Positions 1 to 7,201 of a stretch of DNA of 14,788 bases are shown here, piece after piece (position 1 is the stretch's first letter; every line of letters starts with the position of its first letter). The DNA lies in NCBI GenBank assembly GCA_026419315.1, contig JANZZQ010000003.1:1-14788 (forward strand), in the 5' to 3' direction. A program made the position numbers and the translations under genes. The DNA comes from Armatimonadota bacterium (GTDB lineage Bacteria; Armatimonadota; Fervidibacteria; Fervidibacterales; Fervidibacteraceae). The notes under the pieces are model-generated. The model was not told the origin of the DNA, made no database searches, and saw only the letters and a list, made by a program, of their open reading frames with translations.

Positions 1-288
1 CTTTTGAACCCAGCCAGTGACATCGCAGAGCGAAACTGGGTTGGAGACAACCAAATCCGGTTCGGAAATGCGCCATCCAAGCCAGACACGAGCCTGCTTT
101 TCAGCGACGAGCGCAAATTCGGTATCGCAATAGCGACATCTTCTGTGGCAACCCGTCATGCGAACGAAAACGGTTGGTGTCCCGACCCAAATCCCTTCAC
201 CTTGCAAACTCAGAAAAACTTCGCTCAAGTTGCCTTTGATTGCTACCTTCAACTTCTCCCCTCGGGTTTCCGCTTGCTGAGTCACCAT
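1..288 (-). CDS. queE: QueE-like radical SAM protein (7-carboxy-7-deazaguanine synthase), 5' part only
   Basis: Ninety-six codons run from an ATG at 288 off the left edge, so the 3' part is missing. An SD (GAGGTGA, 293-299) sits 4 nt upstream. The N-terminus reads LSEVFLSLQGEG (residues 21-32), then GTPTVFVRMTGC and the cluster motif C47-HRR-C51-RY-C54 followed by DTEFA. QueE has this CX3CX2C spacing and the preceding QGEG; most radical SAM enzymes have CX3CX2C in other surroundings. Family knowledge: QueE makes 7-carboxy-7-deazaguanine from carboxytetrahydropterin in queuosine/7-deazaguanine synthesis, in the cytoplasm, using a 4Fe-4S cluster and SAM. Oddity: where a GGEP motif is expected, about 37 residues after the last Cys, the sequence reads VTGWVQ. 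The gene may be diverged or beginning to decay, like its upstream neighbour. The family call is fairly sure; whether it works is not. Confidence 0.72.
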   Translation of the reverse strand, partial: MVTQQAETRGEKLKVAIKGNLSEVFLSLQGEGIWVGTPTVFVRMTGCHRRCRYCDTEFALVAEKQARVWLGWRISEPDLVVSNPVSLCDVTGWVQK

Positions 289-297
289 GTTTTCACC

Positions 298-1380
298 TCA
301 GACAGCAAAAAATTTTGCTGCGTTCCTTGCCCGAAAGGTTGCCGAAGCCCAGTTGTTCGTGCTGCAAATGGGTTTGCCGATGTAGCGGGCACTGCCCAGA
401 ATTCCCTCAGCTCACAGCGCTTTCACAAACTCGCCGGTGCTAAAGGGCGCATCGGGCTGGACCAGCGACTCAAAACGCCGATGGGCTTCTTTGAACTCAT
501 CAAGAACCTTTTTTGGCTTGACAAATTTTCAATCGCAAATCATTGGCTCAAAAGTCACACCTTCCCGTGTCGCTTGTAAGTGCTCCGATCAACCCGTTTT
601 AATTTCGCCACGACGACCGCTCCAGTTAACTCGTCCTTTCGGTAATCCAAACCGAGCGCTACATGCTTCCGATGAGTTGTCGTCTTTCTTCGCTTTCAAC
701 CTTCGTCCACGAACAGCCTCGCCTTCGCCGCAAAATCCTCGTTATCGGCAACGCAAATCCCGCCACTGTCGGTTGCGATGTGTTCGCTTCTTCGCAGGCT
801 GAAACAACTGATGTCGCCAATCGTCCGGAAAAACTTTTCCTTTGTGTTCGGCGGGGTAGGCTGAGAGCAAGCTTCAACAAGTGTCAATCCTCGTCGCTTT
901 ACAATGCCGACAAAGGCGTCCGTGTCGCACAGGTTCCCCACCAGGTGCAAGAGTCCGAATTGCTCTCTTTTTCGTCAAGAACAACTTCTTAGCACCTACG
1001 GGGTCAATGTTTCCCCTCTCACAGTCAACTTCGGCGAAAACAGGGTTTTATCCCTTCCTTGACAATTGGTGCGGCTGGCGATGTTGGCGATTAAAGCGGC
1101 GATGACTTCATCTCCCGGGGCAAGTTGCGTTGCGCCGACAGCAAGTTGAACTGTGGCAATCCCATGAAGTGTGAGCAATTTCAAAGCGAAAGCCATGCCT
1201 CTTCACAAAGGTCTGTTCAAGGCTTCAACTTTTTACTGACACAACAAAAGGGTCAAGCGCTCTCTGGAGTCTTCCTTCAACCCGTCTTCACATACCTTGC
1301 GCCTTTACAGGAACGGAGTTTTTCGGATAAGTTCGCCGCCGCAAATCACCAACTTTCCCCCGTTTCTTTCTCCCTCTCAT
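298..1380 (-). pseudogene. Broken DegT/DnrJ/EryC1/StrS-family PLP aminotransferase
   Basis: No single frame is open, but minus-strand fragments in order match this family from end to end. About 1380-1290 reads like a DegT start (GGEPIRKTPF when frames are merged). 1165-1000 reads IATVQLAVGATQLAPGDEVI, then GNIDP. 950-696 reads HLVGNLCDTDAFVGIVKRRG, then LTLVEACSQ and TIGDISCFSL, then DSGGICVADNEDFAAKARLF. About 645-555 reads LDYRKDELTGAVVVAKLKRV. 550-298 reads STGEFVKAL, a stop, AEGILGSARYIGKPIC. At least three frameshifts and several in-frame stops separate these pieces. The Schiff-base lysine expected in the SKH(I/L).T motif is a glutamate codon here (783-785, SEHIAT), so even the best-preserved part could not be active. 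Intact members transfer amino groups to keto-sugars. The remnant ends directly in the SD region of the queE-like gene. Confidence 0.85.
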
Positions 1381-1906
1381 CCCGCTCCATCGCTTTCGTC
1401 GCATAACTGCGAGGTGTCGTTGGTGGAAGTTTTTGCACCGGCTAAAAGCCGAGAGCAAATTCCGTCCAAAAATTCGTGCTTTGTGAGAATCCGTGCTGTG
1501 GGCTAAAGCCCGTAGTCGCTGGCGAATTTTTTGAACGCTGAGTTCGGTTGGCACAATTCGTTTTCTACGCTGAGCAGTTTCGGCGCTCGTTTAGTTTTCG
1601 TGACCAACCAAAGGCTGAAGCCGATGTCGTGAACGGACAAACGCCAACAGCTTTTGAGCAAAGACGGCATCGGCGGGTCGAGCGATAAGACGAGGGCGAG
1701 GTGTATTTGCTGTCGGGTTTTACTTCCCTTTGCAACGAGGCTGCCAGTTAGAGATGTCCGTTAAAGTTTCCGCCTTGCATCGGCTGAAAGCAGACGCTAC
1801 ATTTTTTTCTTTGAGCGCCAATAAGCCATCTATCGACTGGCAGACTTGGTAAGATGTTCCGGCTTGTCATAGGGCTTATTTCTTTTCACTGAGGGAGGTG
1901 CAACTT
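1381..1906. other. Non-coding stretch with small hairpins upstream of ubiD
   Basis: No reading frame here resembles a protein. It holds perfect or near-perfect short hairpins of one kind: CGGCT-AAA-AGCCG (1439-1451), GGGC-TAAA-GCCC (1500-1511) and GGCT-GA-AGCC (1613-1622), plus an imperfect relative near 1781-1792. Part of 1582-1663 resembles a stretch near 11282-11327. The ubiD leader and promoter must lie at the right end, but I could not pick a convincing -35/-10 pair. Confidence 0.5.
1439..1622. repeat. Cluster of three GGCT(n)AGCC mini-hairpins
   Basis: Three short inverted repeats with closely similar arms and A-rich loops: CGGCTAAAAGCCG at 1439-1451, GGGCTAAAGCCC at 1500-1511, GGCTGAAGCC at 1613-1622. 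They are seen directly. Being members of a dispersed family is inference. Confidence 0.45.
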
Positions 1907-3352
1907 GTGGCGTTTCGCGACTTGCGTGAATACTTGCAAACACTTGAGCGTCGCAACGACCTTGCTCGCATCAAGGTTGAAGTTGACTGGAACTTGGAGA
2001 TGACCGAGATCATTGACAGAACTGTTAAGCGCGGTGGTCCAGCACTGTTGTTCGAAAATGTCAAGGGCTATGACATTCCAGTTGCGGCCAATCTCTTTGG
2101 GACTTACGAACGGGTGAAATTAGTGCTTGGCGGTGACCCTGACGACATTGCGAAAGAAGTTGCCTCTTTGCTCAAACCCGAGATTCCCGAAACGCTTTGG
2201 GAGAAGGTCAAGGTTTTACCCAAACTCGCACAACTTGCCAACTTCCCACCGAAGCGCGTTCGGACGGGACCATGCAAAGAGATTGTCAAGAAAGGTGACC
2301 AAGTGAACCTGTTTGACTTGCCGATACCGAAATGTTGGCCAAAAGATGGCGGACGATACATCACCCTCGGTTTGAGTTTCACCCAAACACCCGACGGAAA
2401 GGGGAAAAATGTCGGGACTTACAGGCTGCAAGTTTTTGATGAACGAACTTTGGGCCTTCACGCTCAAACTCACAAAGATGGCTATCGGCATTTTCTGATG
2501 TGGGAGCGAGAGGGTAAGGACATGCCATGCGCCGTTGCGCTTGGAGGCGACCCGGTTCTGGTTTATTGCGCAACCGCACCTGTGCCCGAAGATGTTGACG
2601 AACTTTTGCTTGCGGGCTTTTTGCGCAAACAACCCGTTGAAGTTGTCCCTTGCGAAACTGTCCCACTTGAAGTTCCCGCTGATGCGGAAATCGTGATCGA
2701 AGGGTATGTCAAGGCTGGGGAACGAAGGCTCGAAGGACCGTTCGGCGACCACATGGGCGTTTACTCCTTGACCGATGAATATCCTGTTTTGCATGTCACA
2801 TGCATAACCATGCGTCGTCAACCGATCTACCCCCACACTATTGTCGGCAAGTCGCTTCACGAAGACTACTGGCTCGGCAAAGCCACTGAACGGATTTTCT
2901 TGCCGATCATCCAACTCATTCTGCCGGAAGTTGTTGACATTAACTTCCCGCTTGAAGGCGTCTTTCACAACTGGGCGATTGTGTCAATCCGAAAGCGCTA
3001 CCCCGGTCACGCGAAGAAGGTCATGCACGCTCTTTGGGGTTTGGGGCAAATGATGTTCACGAAAGTGCTCGTCATCGTTGATGAGGACTGCGATGTTCAC
3101 AACATAAGCGAAGTCCTTTGGCGCATGTTTGGGTTCATTGACCCAAAGCGCGATGTCGTCATTGTTGAAGGTCCCGTTGACGATTTGAACTTCGCTTCTC
3201 CCCTACCCCGTTATGGCACAAAGATGGGAATTGACGCAACGAGAAAGTGGCGTGAGGAAGGTTTCCAAAGGCCTTGGCCAGATGAGGTCATGATGGACGA
3301 AAATGTCAAGCGAAAGGTCGACGAGATTTGGGAGCAGTTAGGGATTGGTTGA
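1907..3352 (+). CDS. ubiD: UbiD-family prenyl-FMN-dependent decarboxylase
   Basis: 481 residues from GTG 1907. The SD GGGAGGTG (1893-1900) lies 6 nt upstream and gives the family's usual N-terminus (V/M)AFRDLREYL; an earlier GTG at 1898 sits inside that SD and is unlikely. Family knowledge: UbiD enzymes use prenylated FMN supplied by UbiX to decarboxylate aromatic or unsaturated acids, typically 4-hydroxy-3-polyprenylbenzoate or the futalosine-pathway naphthoate. Visible signature: NVGTYRLQVFD with the conserved Arg at 173, and EGPFGDHMGVY at about 276-286, whose acidic residues are catalytic or metal-binding in characterised members. Also typical are the C-terminal YPGHAKKVMHALWG and VLVIVDEDCDVHN stretches. 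Length fits the family (about 480-500). No ubiX or other quinone gene is in the window, so the substrate is unknown. A cytoplasmic oligomer is expected. Confidence 0.93.
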   Translation: MAFRDLREYLQTLERRNDLARIKVEVDWNLEMTEIIDRTVKRGGPALLFENVKGYDIPVAANLFGTYERVKLVLGGDPDDIAKEVASLLKPEIPETLWEKVKVLPKLAQLANFPPKRVRTGPCKEIVKKGDQVNLFDLPIPKCWPKDGGRYITLGLSFTQTPDGKGKNVGTYRLQVFDERTLGLHAQTHKDGYRHFLMWEREGKDMPCAVALGGDPVLVYCATAPVPEDVDELLLAGFLRKQPVEVVPCETVPLEVPADAEIVIEGYVKAGERRLEGPFGDHMGVYSLTDEYPVLHVTCITMRRQPIYPHTIVGKSLHEDYWLGKATERIFLPIIQLILPEVVDINFPLEGVFHNWAIVSIRKRYPGHAKKVMHALWGLGQMMFTKVLVIVDEDCDVHNISEVLWRMFGFIDPKRDVVIVEGPVDDLNFASPLPRYGTKMGIDATRKWREEGFQRPWPDEVMMDENVKRKVDEIWEQLGIG

Positions 3353-3487
3353 AAAATTCGCTTCGTTGTAACGAACTGCGTCGACCGGTCTCAGAAATGT
3401 ATGGTGCGTTCGAGGAAGCCGTTCGGCGCTGCAAGAACGGTGACTTTCAAACGAGCCTACAACATTCCCTCTAAGGGGTGAAGGGCA

Positions 3488-3682
3488 ATGCCTGTCTATG
3501 AATTTCGCTGTGACCGATGCGGTTGCGAATTTGAGGAATTGGTCAGTTGGCGTGATTTGGAAGAGGGTAAAGTTCAGTGCCCACAATGTAACAGTAAAGA
3601 AGTGCGGAGAAAATTATCGCTTTTTGCCGCTCGCTCAACGAAGAATCAAAGCAGAGGCTCGTCGTGCGGCCCAGTTGGGTGA
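3488..3682 (+). CDS. FmdB-type zinc-ribbon regulatory protein
   Basis: 64 residues starting at ATG 3488 after an SD AAGGGGTGAAGGGC (3474-3487 region). The N-terminus MPVYEFRCDRCGCEFEELV is the standard start of FmdB/putative regulatory zinc-ribbon proteins. A second pair, CPQC at about residues 31-34, completes a CxxC...CxxC zinc site. After the ribbon comes the typical KLSLFA strand and a short Ser/Gly-rich tail ending CGPVG. Such proteins are small, cytoplasmic and poorly understood; the name comes from a regulator linked to a formamidase/amidase operon. It lies 135 nt after ubiD on the same strand and just before a strong terminator, so it may be the last gene of that unit. Confidence 0.88.
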   Translation: MPVYEFRCDRCGCEFEELVSWRDLEEGKVQCPQCNSKEVRRKLSLFAARSTKNQSRGSSCGPVG

Positions 3683-3823
3683 AGGGTTTTTTGGTAAGCC
3701 CTGCGGTTCGTCGGGGCTAAGAATCGGCGACGACAGCGACTTCGAAAAGACTTACCGCAACGATGAGTCGCTAACTTGAACTGGTTATCAAGAGAATCGC
3801 AACCCAACGAACAAAAAGTCCTG

Positions 3824-3844
3824 GGGCAAGCCTCTGGCTTGCCC
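3824..3844. terminator. Bidirectional rho-independent terminator
   Basis: A perfect 9-bp stem, GGGCAAGCC / GGCTTGCCC, with loop TCT. It is followed on the plus strand by TTGATTTTT and on the minus strand by GACTTTTTGT. It sits between two converging genes (zinc ribbon ending 3682, isomerase ending 3875), so it can stop transcription from both sides. Confidence 0.8.
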
Positions 3845-3874
3845 TTGATTTTTACGGTCTCACAGTTTGAGCGA

Positions 3875-4723
3875 CTACTTGAAAACCTCCTTGAGCAAAG
3901 CGATGCTTTTAGGGACACCGGTGTGAGGGTCTTCCCTACCCTCGTATTCAAGCGAAATATAACCTCGGTAGTTAACTTGCTTCAGGATTTCAGCGACGCG
4001 ACTGTAGTCGATGTCAAGGGTATACCACTCACCGCCTCCGAAGTAAGTCTTTGCGTGGACCAAAATGGCATGAGGCGCTAAGCGAGCCATGCCCTCGTAG
4101 TCCGGCTCCCATTTGACTTCACCGTTTTCGTATCGGAGCAAGTTTCCGGTGTCAAGGCAAACTTTCAACCATTCGGAGCCAATTGCATTGACAATCCTCA
4201 ATGTCCCATCTGCGGTTGCGGTCAAGCCCCAGTGATTCTCCAACGCAAGAACGACCCCATACCGTTCCGCATCAAGCAAACAACTTTCGATCGCGCTGAT
4301 GACCCAACCGAAGGCGTCTGCTTCCGTATAGCCTTCAATTGGAGGTTCAATTCCGCCTCGCTGCATCAATTCGTCAAAACTCGCAATTGTCTTCCAGCGT
4401 CCAGAATTCAGCCTGATCGCAGGGGCTCCCAGTTCGTGGGCGAGTTGCAAGCAATGTTTGGTGTGGGCGATGTGACGCTGGCGTTCTTCAATGTCGGGTT
4501 GAACGAAGTCTTGGTGAATTGACAAGCAGTAAATGTCAAGACCGAGAGAAAAGGCTTTTCGCTTCAGCTCCATCAAATAGGTTTTCTCTTCACTCTCCAT
4601 CTGCCTGTGCAAAATTTCCACGCCAGCCAGTCCCAATTCAGCGGCGTTTTCCATCACCTTCTCAATCGGGTAACGCTCGCCACGAAAGTGCCAATAGGAG
4701 TAAGTTGACACTCCAAACCTCAT
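3875..4723 (-). CDS. Sugar phosphate isomerase/epimerase (xylose-isomerase-like TIM barrel)
   Basis: 282 residues from ATG 4723, preceded by GGAAGGGGGA about 9 nt upstream; a TTG further upstream would only add eight residues that include the SD. The N-terminus MRFGVSTYSYWHF is typical of the AP endonuclease-2/xylose isomerase-like fold. The four expected metal ligands are visible: E162 (LALENH), D191 (CLDTGN), H223 (LVHAKTY) and E259 (SLEYEG). Members isomerise or epimerise sugars, inosose or hydroxypyruvate using Mn/Mg/Co; the sequence does not reveal the substrate. It is the second gene after the Gfo/Idh/MocA oxidoreductase (124-nt gap, same strand). Such pairs commonly act in cyclitol or sugar oxidation pathways, so a shared substrate is a reasonable inference. 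It ends just before the bidirectional terminator. Confidence 0.9.
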   Translation of the reverse strand: MRFGVSTYSYWHFRGERYPIEKVMENAAELGLAGVEILHRQMESEEKTYLMELKRKAFSLGLDIYCLSIHQDFVQPDIEERQRHIAHTKHCLQLAHELGAPAIRLNSGRWKTIASFDELMQRGGIEPPIEGYTEADAFGWVISAIESCLLDAERYGVVLALENHWGLTATADGTLRIVNAIGSEWLKVCLDTGNLLRYENGEVKWEPDYEGMARLAPHAILVHAKTYFGGGEWYTLDIDYSRVAEILKQVNYRGYISLEYEGREDPHTGVPKSIALLKEVFK

Positions 4724-4781
4724 GCCGGTCAATCCCCCTTCCCTCAAAGGTTTTTCCCCACAACTCGTTACCCCCTATAGC

Positions 4782-4809
4782 CTAACCGACCCAAAGTTTT
4801 TTCGGTTAG
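4782..4809. other. Inverted repeat between two co-directional minus-strand genes
   Basis: CTAACCGA (4782-4789) and TCGGTTAG (4802-4809) form an 8-bp stem with a 12-nt loop. No T-tract follows on the minus strand, so it is not a clear terminator. It could be an mRNA processing or stability element, or an operator. Function unknown. Confidence 0.35.
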
Positions 4810-4847
4810 ATGTTGGCAGCGGTAGAGGGTTTAGCCCGAACTTTCCG

Positions 4848-5969
4848 CTATGTAGCCCCCGTCAGCTCCCTCCAAGTTGCTATGCCTCGCCTGTCCACAG
4901 CCAAGCGAACGAGCAAACCAATTAGGACTGAAGCTCGTCCGTTTTCAACGCTGCTCAGTGGCTTTTTCCCCGTGCGGACACAGTTGAAGAAATCGCGAAG
5001 CAGTTCCAAAGTGTCGTTGACATCGTAGCCGACCCTTCTTTCAGGTTTGTCTTTGTAAAGCAATCGTCCCGAGCTGAGTTCACAGGCGCCTTGAGTTCCG
5101 AGAACCCAAAGACCGCTCCAGCCGAAACCTTGAGGAACTCCCCATGTGTGAACGAAGGTGAGCCAAAAGTTTCGCCACTCAATTACGGTTGCGTAAAAGT
5201 CCGTAACATCCCGCCTCGGTTCTTCGCGAGCGTAAATATCTCGCCGGCCGATAGCGAATGCTCGGATCGGGGTCTCTCCAAGCAATAGGTAGTAGATGTT
5301 CCAAGTGTGGCAAGCCTGTTCAACCATCCAGTCTCCTGATTCCCTTCGGTGGCTGAACCAACCGCGAAGCGGACCCCATGCATTGTCCCAAGCAGAGCGC
5401 CCCTCGATCAGTTCGCCGATTTCCCCCTTCTTGACGGCAGCCATTGCTTCTTGAAAGCGAGGGTTGGCGCACCATTGGTAGCCGATGGTGATAACGACCT
5501 TTGGGTTCTTCCGTGCCAATGAAACGATTTCGTCTGCTTCCTTGACAGAAATGCACATCGGCTTTTCGCCGTAGAAGTGTTTACCAGCCTTGATGGCGTC
5601 AACATACATCGGGTAGTGCCAATTGCAAGGCGTTGCGATCACGAGGGTGTCAATGTCTTTGCGCTCCAAAAGTTTTCGGTAGGCGAAATTGTCCCTTTCA
5701 CCACCGCCACCGATTGCGTCGGGTCTCTTTCCCCGTTTCTGCTCAACAAGTTTGGCTGCGTTCTTCAGTCTTTCCGGATTGATGTCGCAAACTGCCACAA
5801 CATCAACATCGGGAAGGTTGTCAAGAACCGTGTTGAGCAAATAAGTGCCTCGTCCTCCAACGCCGATGAAAGCACAACTCAGGCGTTCGCTCGGGGGCGG
5901 TTGTTGGTTTGCCGCAGCGCTCATCACCAAACTTCCCGCACTCACTTTCAAAAACTCCCGCCTTGTCAT
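4848..5969 (-). CDS. Gfo/Idh/MocA-family oxidoreductase with a Tat-like N-terminus
   Basis: 373 residues from ATG 5969, with SD GAGGGGTGA upstream. The N-terminus MTRREFLKVSAGSLVMSAAA has the twin-arginine pattern seen on many exported members of this family, although the hydrophobic stretch is short. The Rossmann domain follows: AFIGVGGRG (residues 33-41), AVCDIN (59-64, an acidic end to strand 2, usual for NAD preference), then the family hallmark GEKPM with E135-K136-P137. The C-terminal substrate domain has GDWMVEQACH (H221 is the expected catalytic or ligand His). The enzyme likely oxidises or reduces a sugar, aminosugar or inositol with NAD(P). It is first in a minus-strand pair with a TIM-barrel isomerase. 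If truly exported, its cofactor would travel bound, as in glucose-fructose oxidoreductase. Confidence 0.92.
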   Translation of the reverse strand: MTRREFLKVSAGSLVMSAAANQQPPPSERLSCAFIGVGGRGTYLLNTVLDNLPDVDVVAVCDINPERLKNAAKLVEQKRGKRPDAIGGGGERDNFAYRKLLERKDIDTLVIATPCNWHYPMYVDAIKAGKHFYGEKPMCISVKEADEIVSLARKNPKVVITIGYQWCANPRFQEAMAAVKKGEIGELIEGRSAWDNAWGPLRGWFSHRRESGDWMVEQACHTWNIYYLLLGETPIRAFAIGRRDIYAREEPRRDVTDFYATVIEWRNFWLTFVHTWGVPQGFGWSGLWVLGTQGACELSSGRLLYKDKPERRVGYDVNDTLELLRDFFNCVRTGKKPLSSVENGRASVLIGLLVRLAVDRRGIATWRELTGAT

Positions 5970-6152
5970 CGCCCATCACCCCTCTCACTCAAGAATTGGA
6001 ATTGCTGGCGAACGGCCACATTGAATTTTCCTGTTAAGGCACCGCTTCCGCAGCGCCGAAATTTTTCGGTTGAGAAGCAGCCCTCCCCAAAACAAAATCA
6101 AACCGCCGCTACTGCTTTCAAATCGCCTTTGGAGGAATTGCACCATGGCAGC

Positions 6153-6183
6153 ATTATAGCGCTTTGAAGTTGCAAGCGTGTAA
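6153..6183 (-). promoter_or_regulatory. Putative sigma-70 promoter for the oxidoreductase/isomerase pair
   Basis: On the minus strand a perfect TATAAT (6158-6153) is preceded by AAGCGC, with a weak -35 TTACAC (6183-6178) at 19-nt spacing. It points toward the gene starting at 5969 and would leave a leader of roughly 175 nt. The same AAGCGCTATAAT occurs upstream of rpmH. Confidence 0.42.
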
Positions 6184-6258
6184 GGGGAAGCGAAGCTTTT
6201 GCCGCATTCCTGCAGCAAACTTTTTTGTGGGAATAACTTTCGAAGGGAGGTTCTGAGG

Positions 6259-7050
6259 ATGAGGTTAGCAGCGCAAGAAGGATTGGTGCCAGGTGCCAGT
6301 TTGGAAGAGAAACTGGAAAAACTCGCCGCTTGGGGTTACGAGGGGGTGGAGTTTTGGGGTAGCGAATGGTTGTTGCAAAACACCTCTTATGTCCGAAGTG
6401 CTGTTGAAAAGGCGGGCTTGAAAGTCAGCACGATTTGCGCTGGTTATCGTGGATCCGTCCTTGACCCTGACCCAAATGTCCGAAAGCAAGCGGTCGAGGA
6501 TATCAAAGCGCGGCTGGATGCGGCGGCGGAGTTAGGTGCTGTTGGGCTTATCTTCGTCCCGATTTTCGGGGGTCCAAGAATTCCCGACCTTTCCCCTTAC
6601 AAGAGCGCTGTTGAACTTGAGATGGATTTGTTGCTTGTTGTGCTTGAGGAATTAGGCCAACACGCAGAACGAGCGGGCGCTTTTCTTTTGCTTGAGCCAT
6701 TGAACCGTTACGAAACCCACTTTCTCAGGCGAGTTGAACAAGCCGTTGAAATTTGCGAGAAGGTTGGCAATCCATACATCGCCATTATGGCTGACTTCTT
6801 CCACATGAACATTGAGGAAGCATCAATTCCCGATGCAATCCGTAAAGGCGGAAAGTGGCTCAAACACATTCATTTGGCTGACAGTAACAGGTTGCTACCG
6901 GGATGGGGACACACGGATTTCCGGAGCGGTTTCGCCGCTTTGAAGGAAATCGGGTTCGAAGGCTTCATGGCTTTGGAATGCGGTGTTCCCGGTGACCCCA
7001 ATGAGACCCTTCCCAAATCGGCTCAATATCTCCGAGAATGCATGAGTTAA
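6259..7050 (+). CDS. Sugar phosphate isomerase/epimerase (hydroxypyruvate isomerase-like TIM barrel)
   Basis: 263 residues from ATG 6259, with SD GAAGGGAGG 9 nt upstream; a longer frame from 6199 would add 20 unlikely residues spanning this SD. The sequence MRLAAQEGLVPG starts a TIM barrel of the xylose-isomerase-like superfamily. Metal ligands can be placed at E146 (LLLEPLNRYE), D179 (MADFFHMN), H205 (KHIHLADSN) and E240 (ALECG). The EPLNRYE and HIHLADSNR motifs are close to the D-tagatose 3-epimerase/hydroxypyruvate isomerase branch. It is transcribed divergently from the oxidoreductase/isomerase pair across a 289-nt gap, so a related sugar pathway is plausible but unproven. Confidence 0.9.
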   Translation: MRLAAQEGLVPGASLEEKLEKLAAWGYEGVEFWGSEWLLQNTSYVRSAVEKAGLKVSTICAGYRGSVLDPDPNVRKQAVEDIKARLDAAAELGAVGLIFVPIFGGPRIPDLSPYKSAVELEMDLLLVVLEELGQHAERAGAFLLLEPLNRYETHFLRRVEQAVEICEKVGNPYIAIMADFFHMNIEEASIPDAIRKGGKWLKHIHLADSNRLLPGWGHTDFRSGFAALKEIGFEGFMALECGVPGDPNETLPKSAQYLRECMS

Positions 7051-7201
7051 TGGCGAGTATTGACAAGCAGGGATGTAACCGATAGCATTTAAAGCGGCGC
7101 TCTCAACAGCAGGGCAACGAAGGTTGAGCCGAGATTCGCTCAATTTGCTCGAGTGTTCTTTGATTTTCTCGCCGCATCAAGTTCAGACTTGGTGACAGCT
7201 T

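Noticed and set aside
4..579. Plus-strand open frame of 191 codons at the left edge
   Set aside because: It is antisense to the queE-like gene and the aminotransferase remnant, has no family-like composition, and the minus strand explains the region.
2216..2968. Minus-strand open frame of 250 codons inside ubiD
   Set aside because: It lies wholly within a confidently identified gene on the other strand and resembles no protein; it is a shadow frame.
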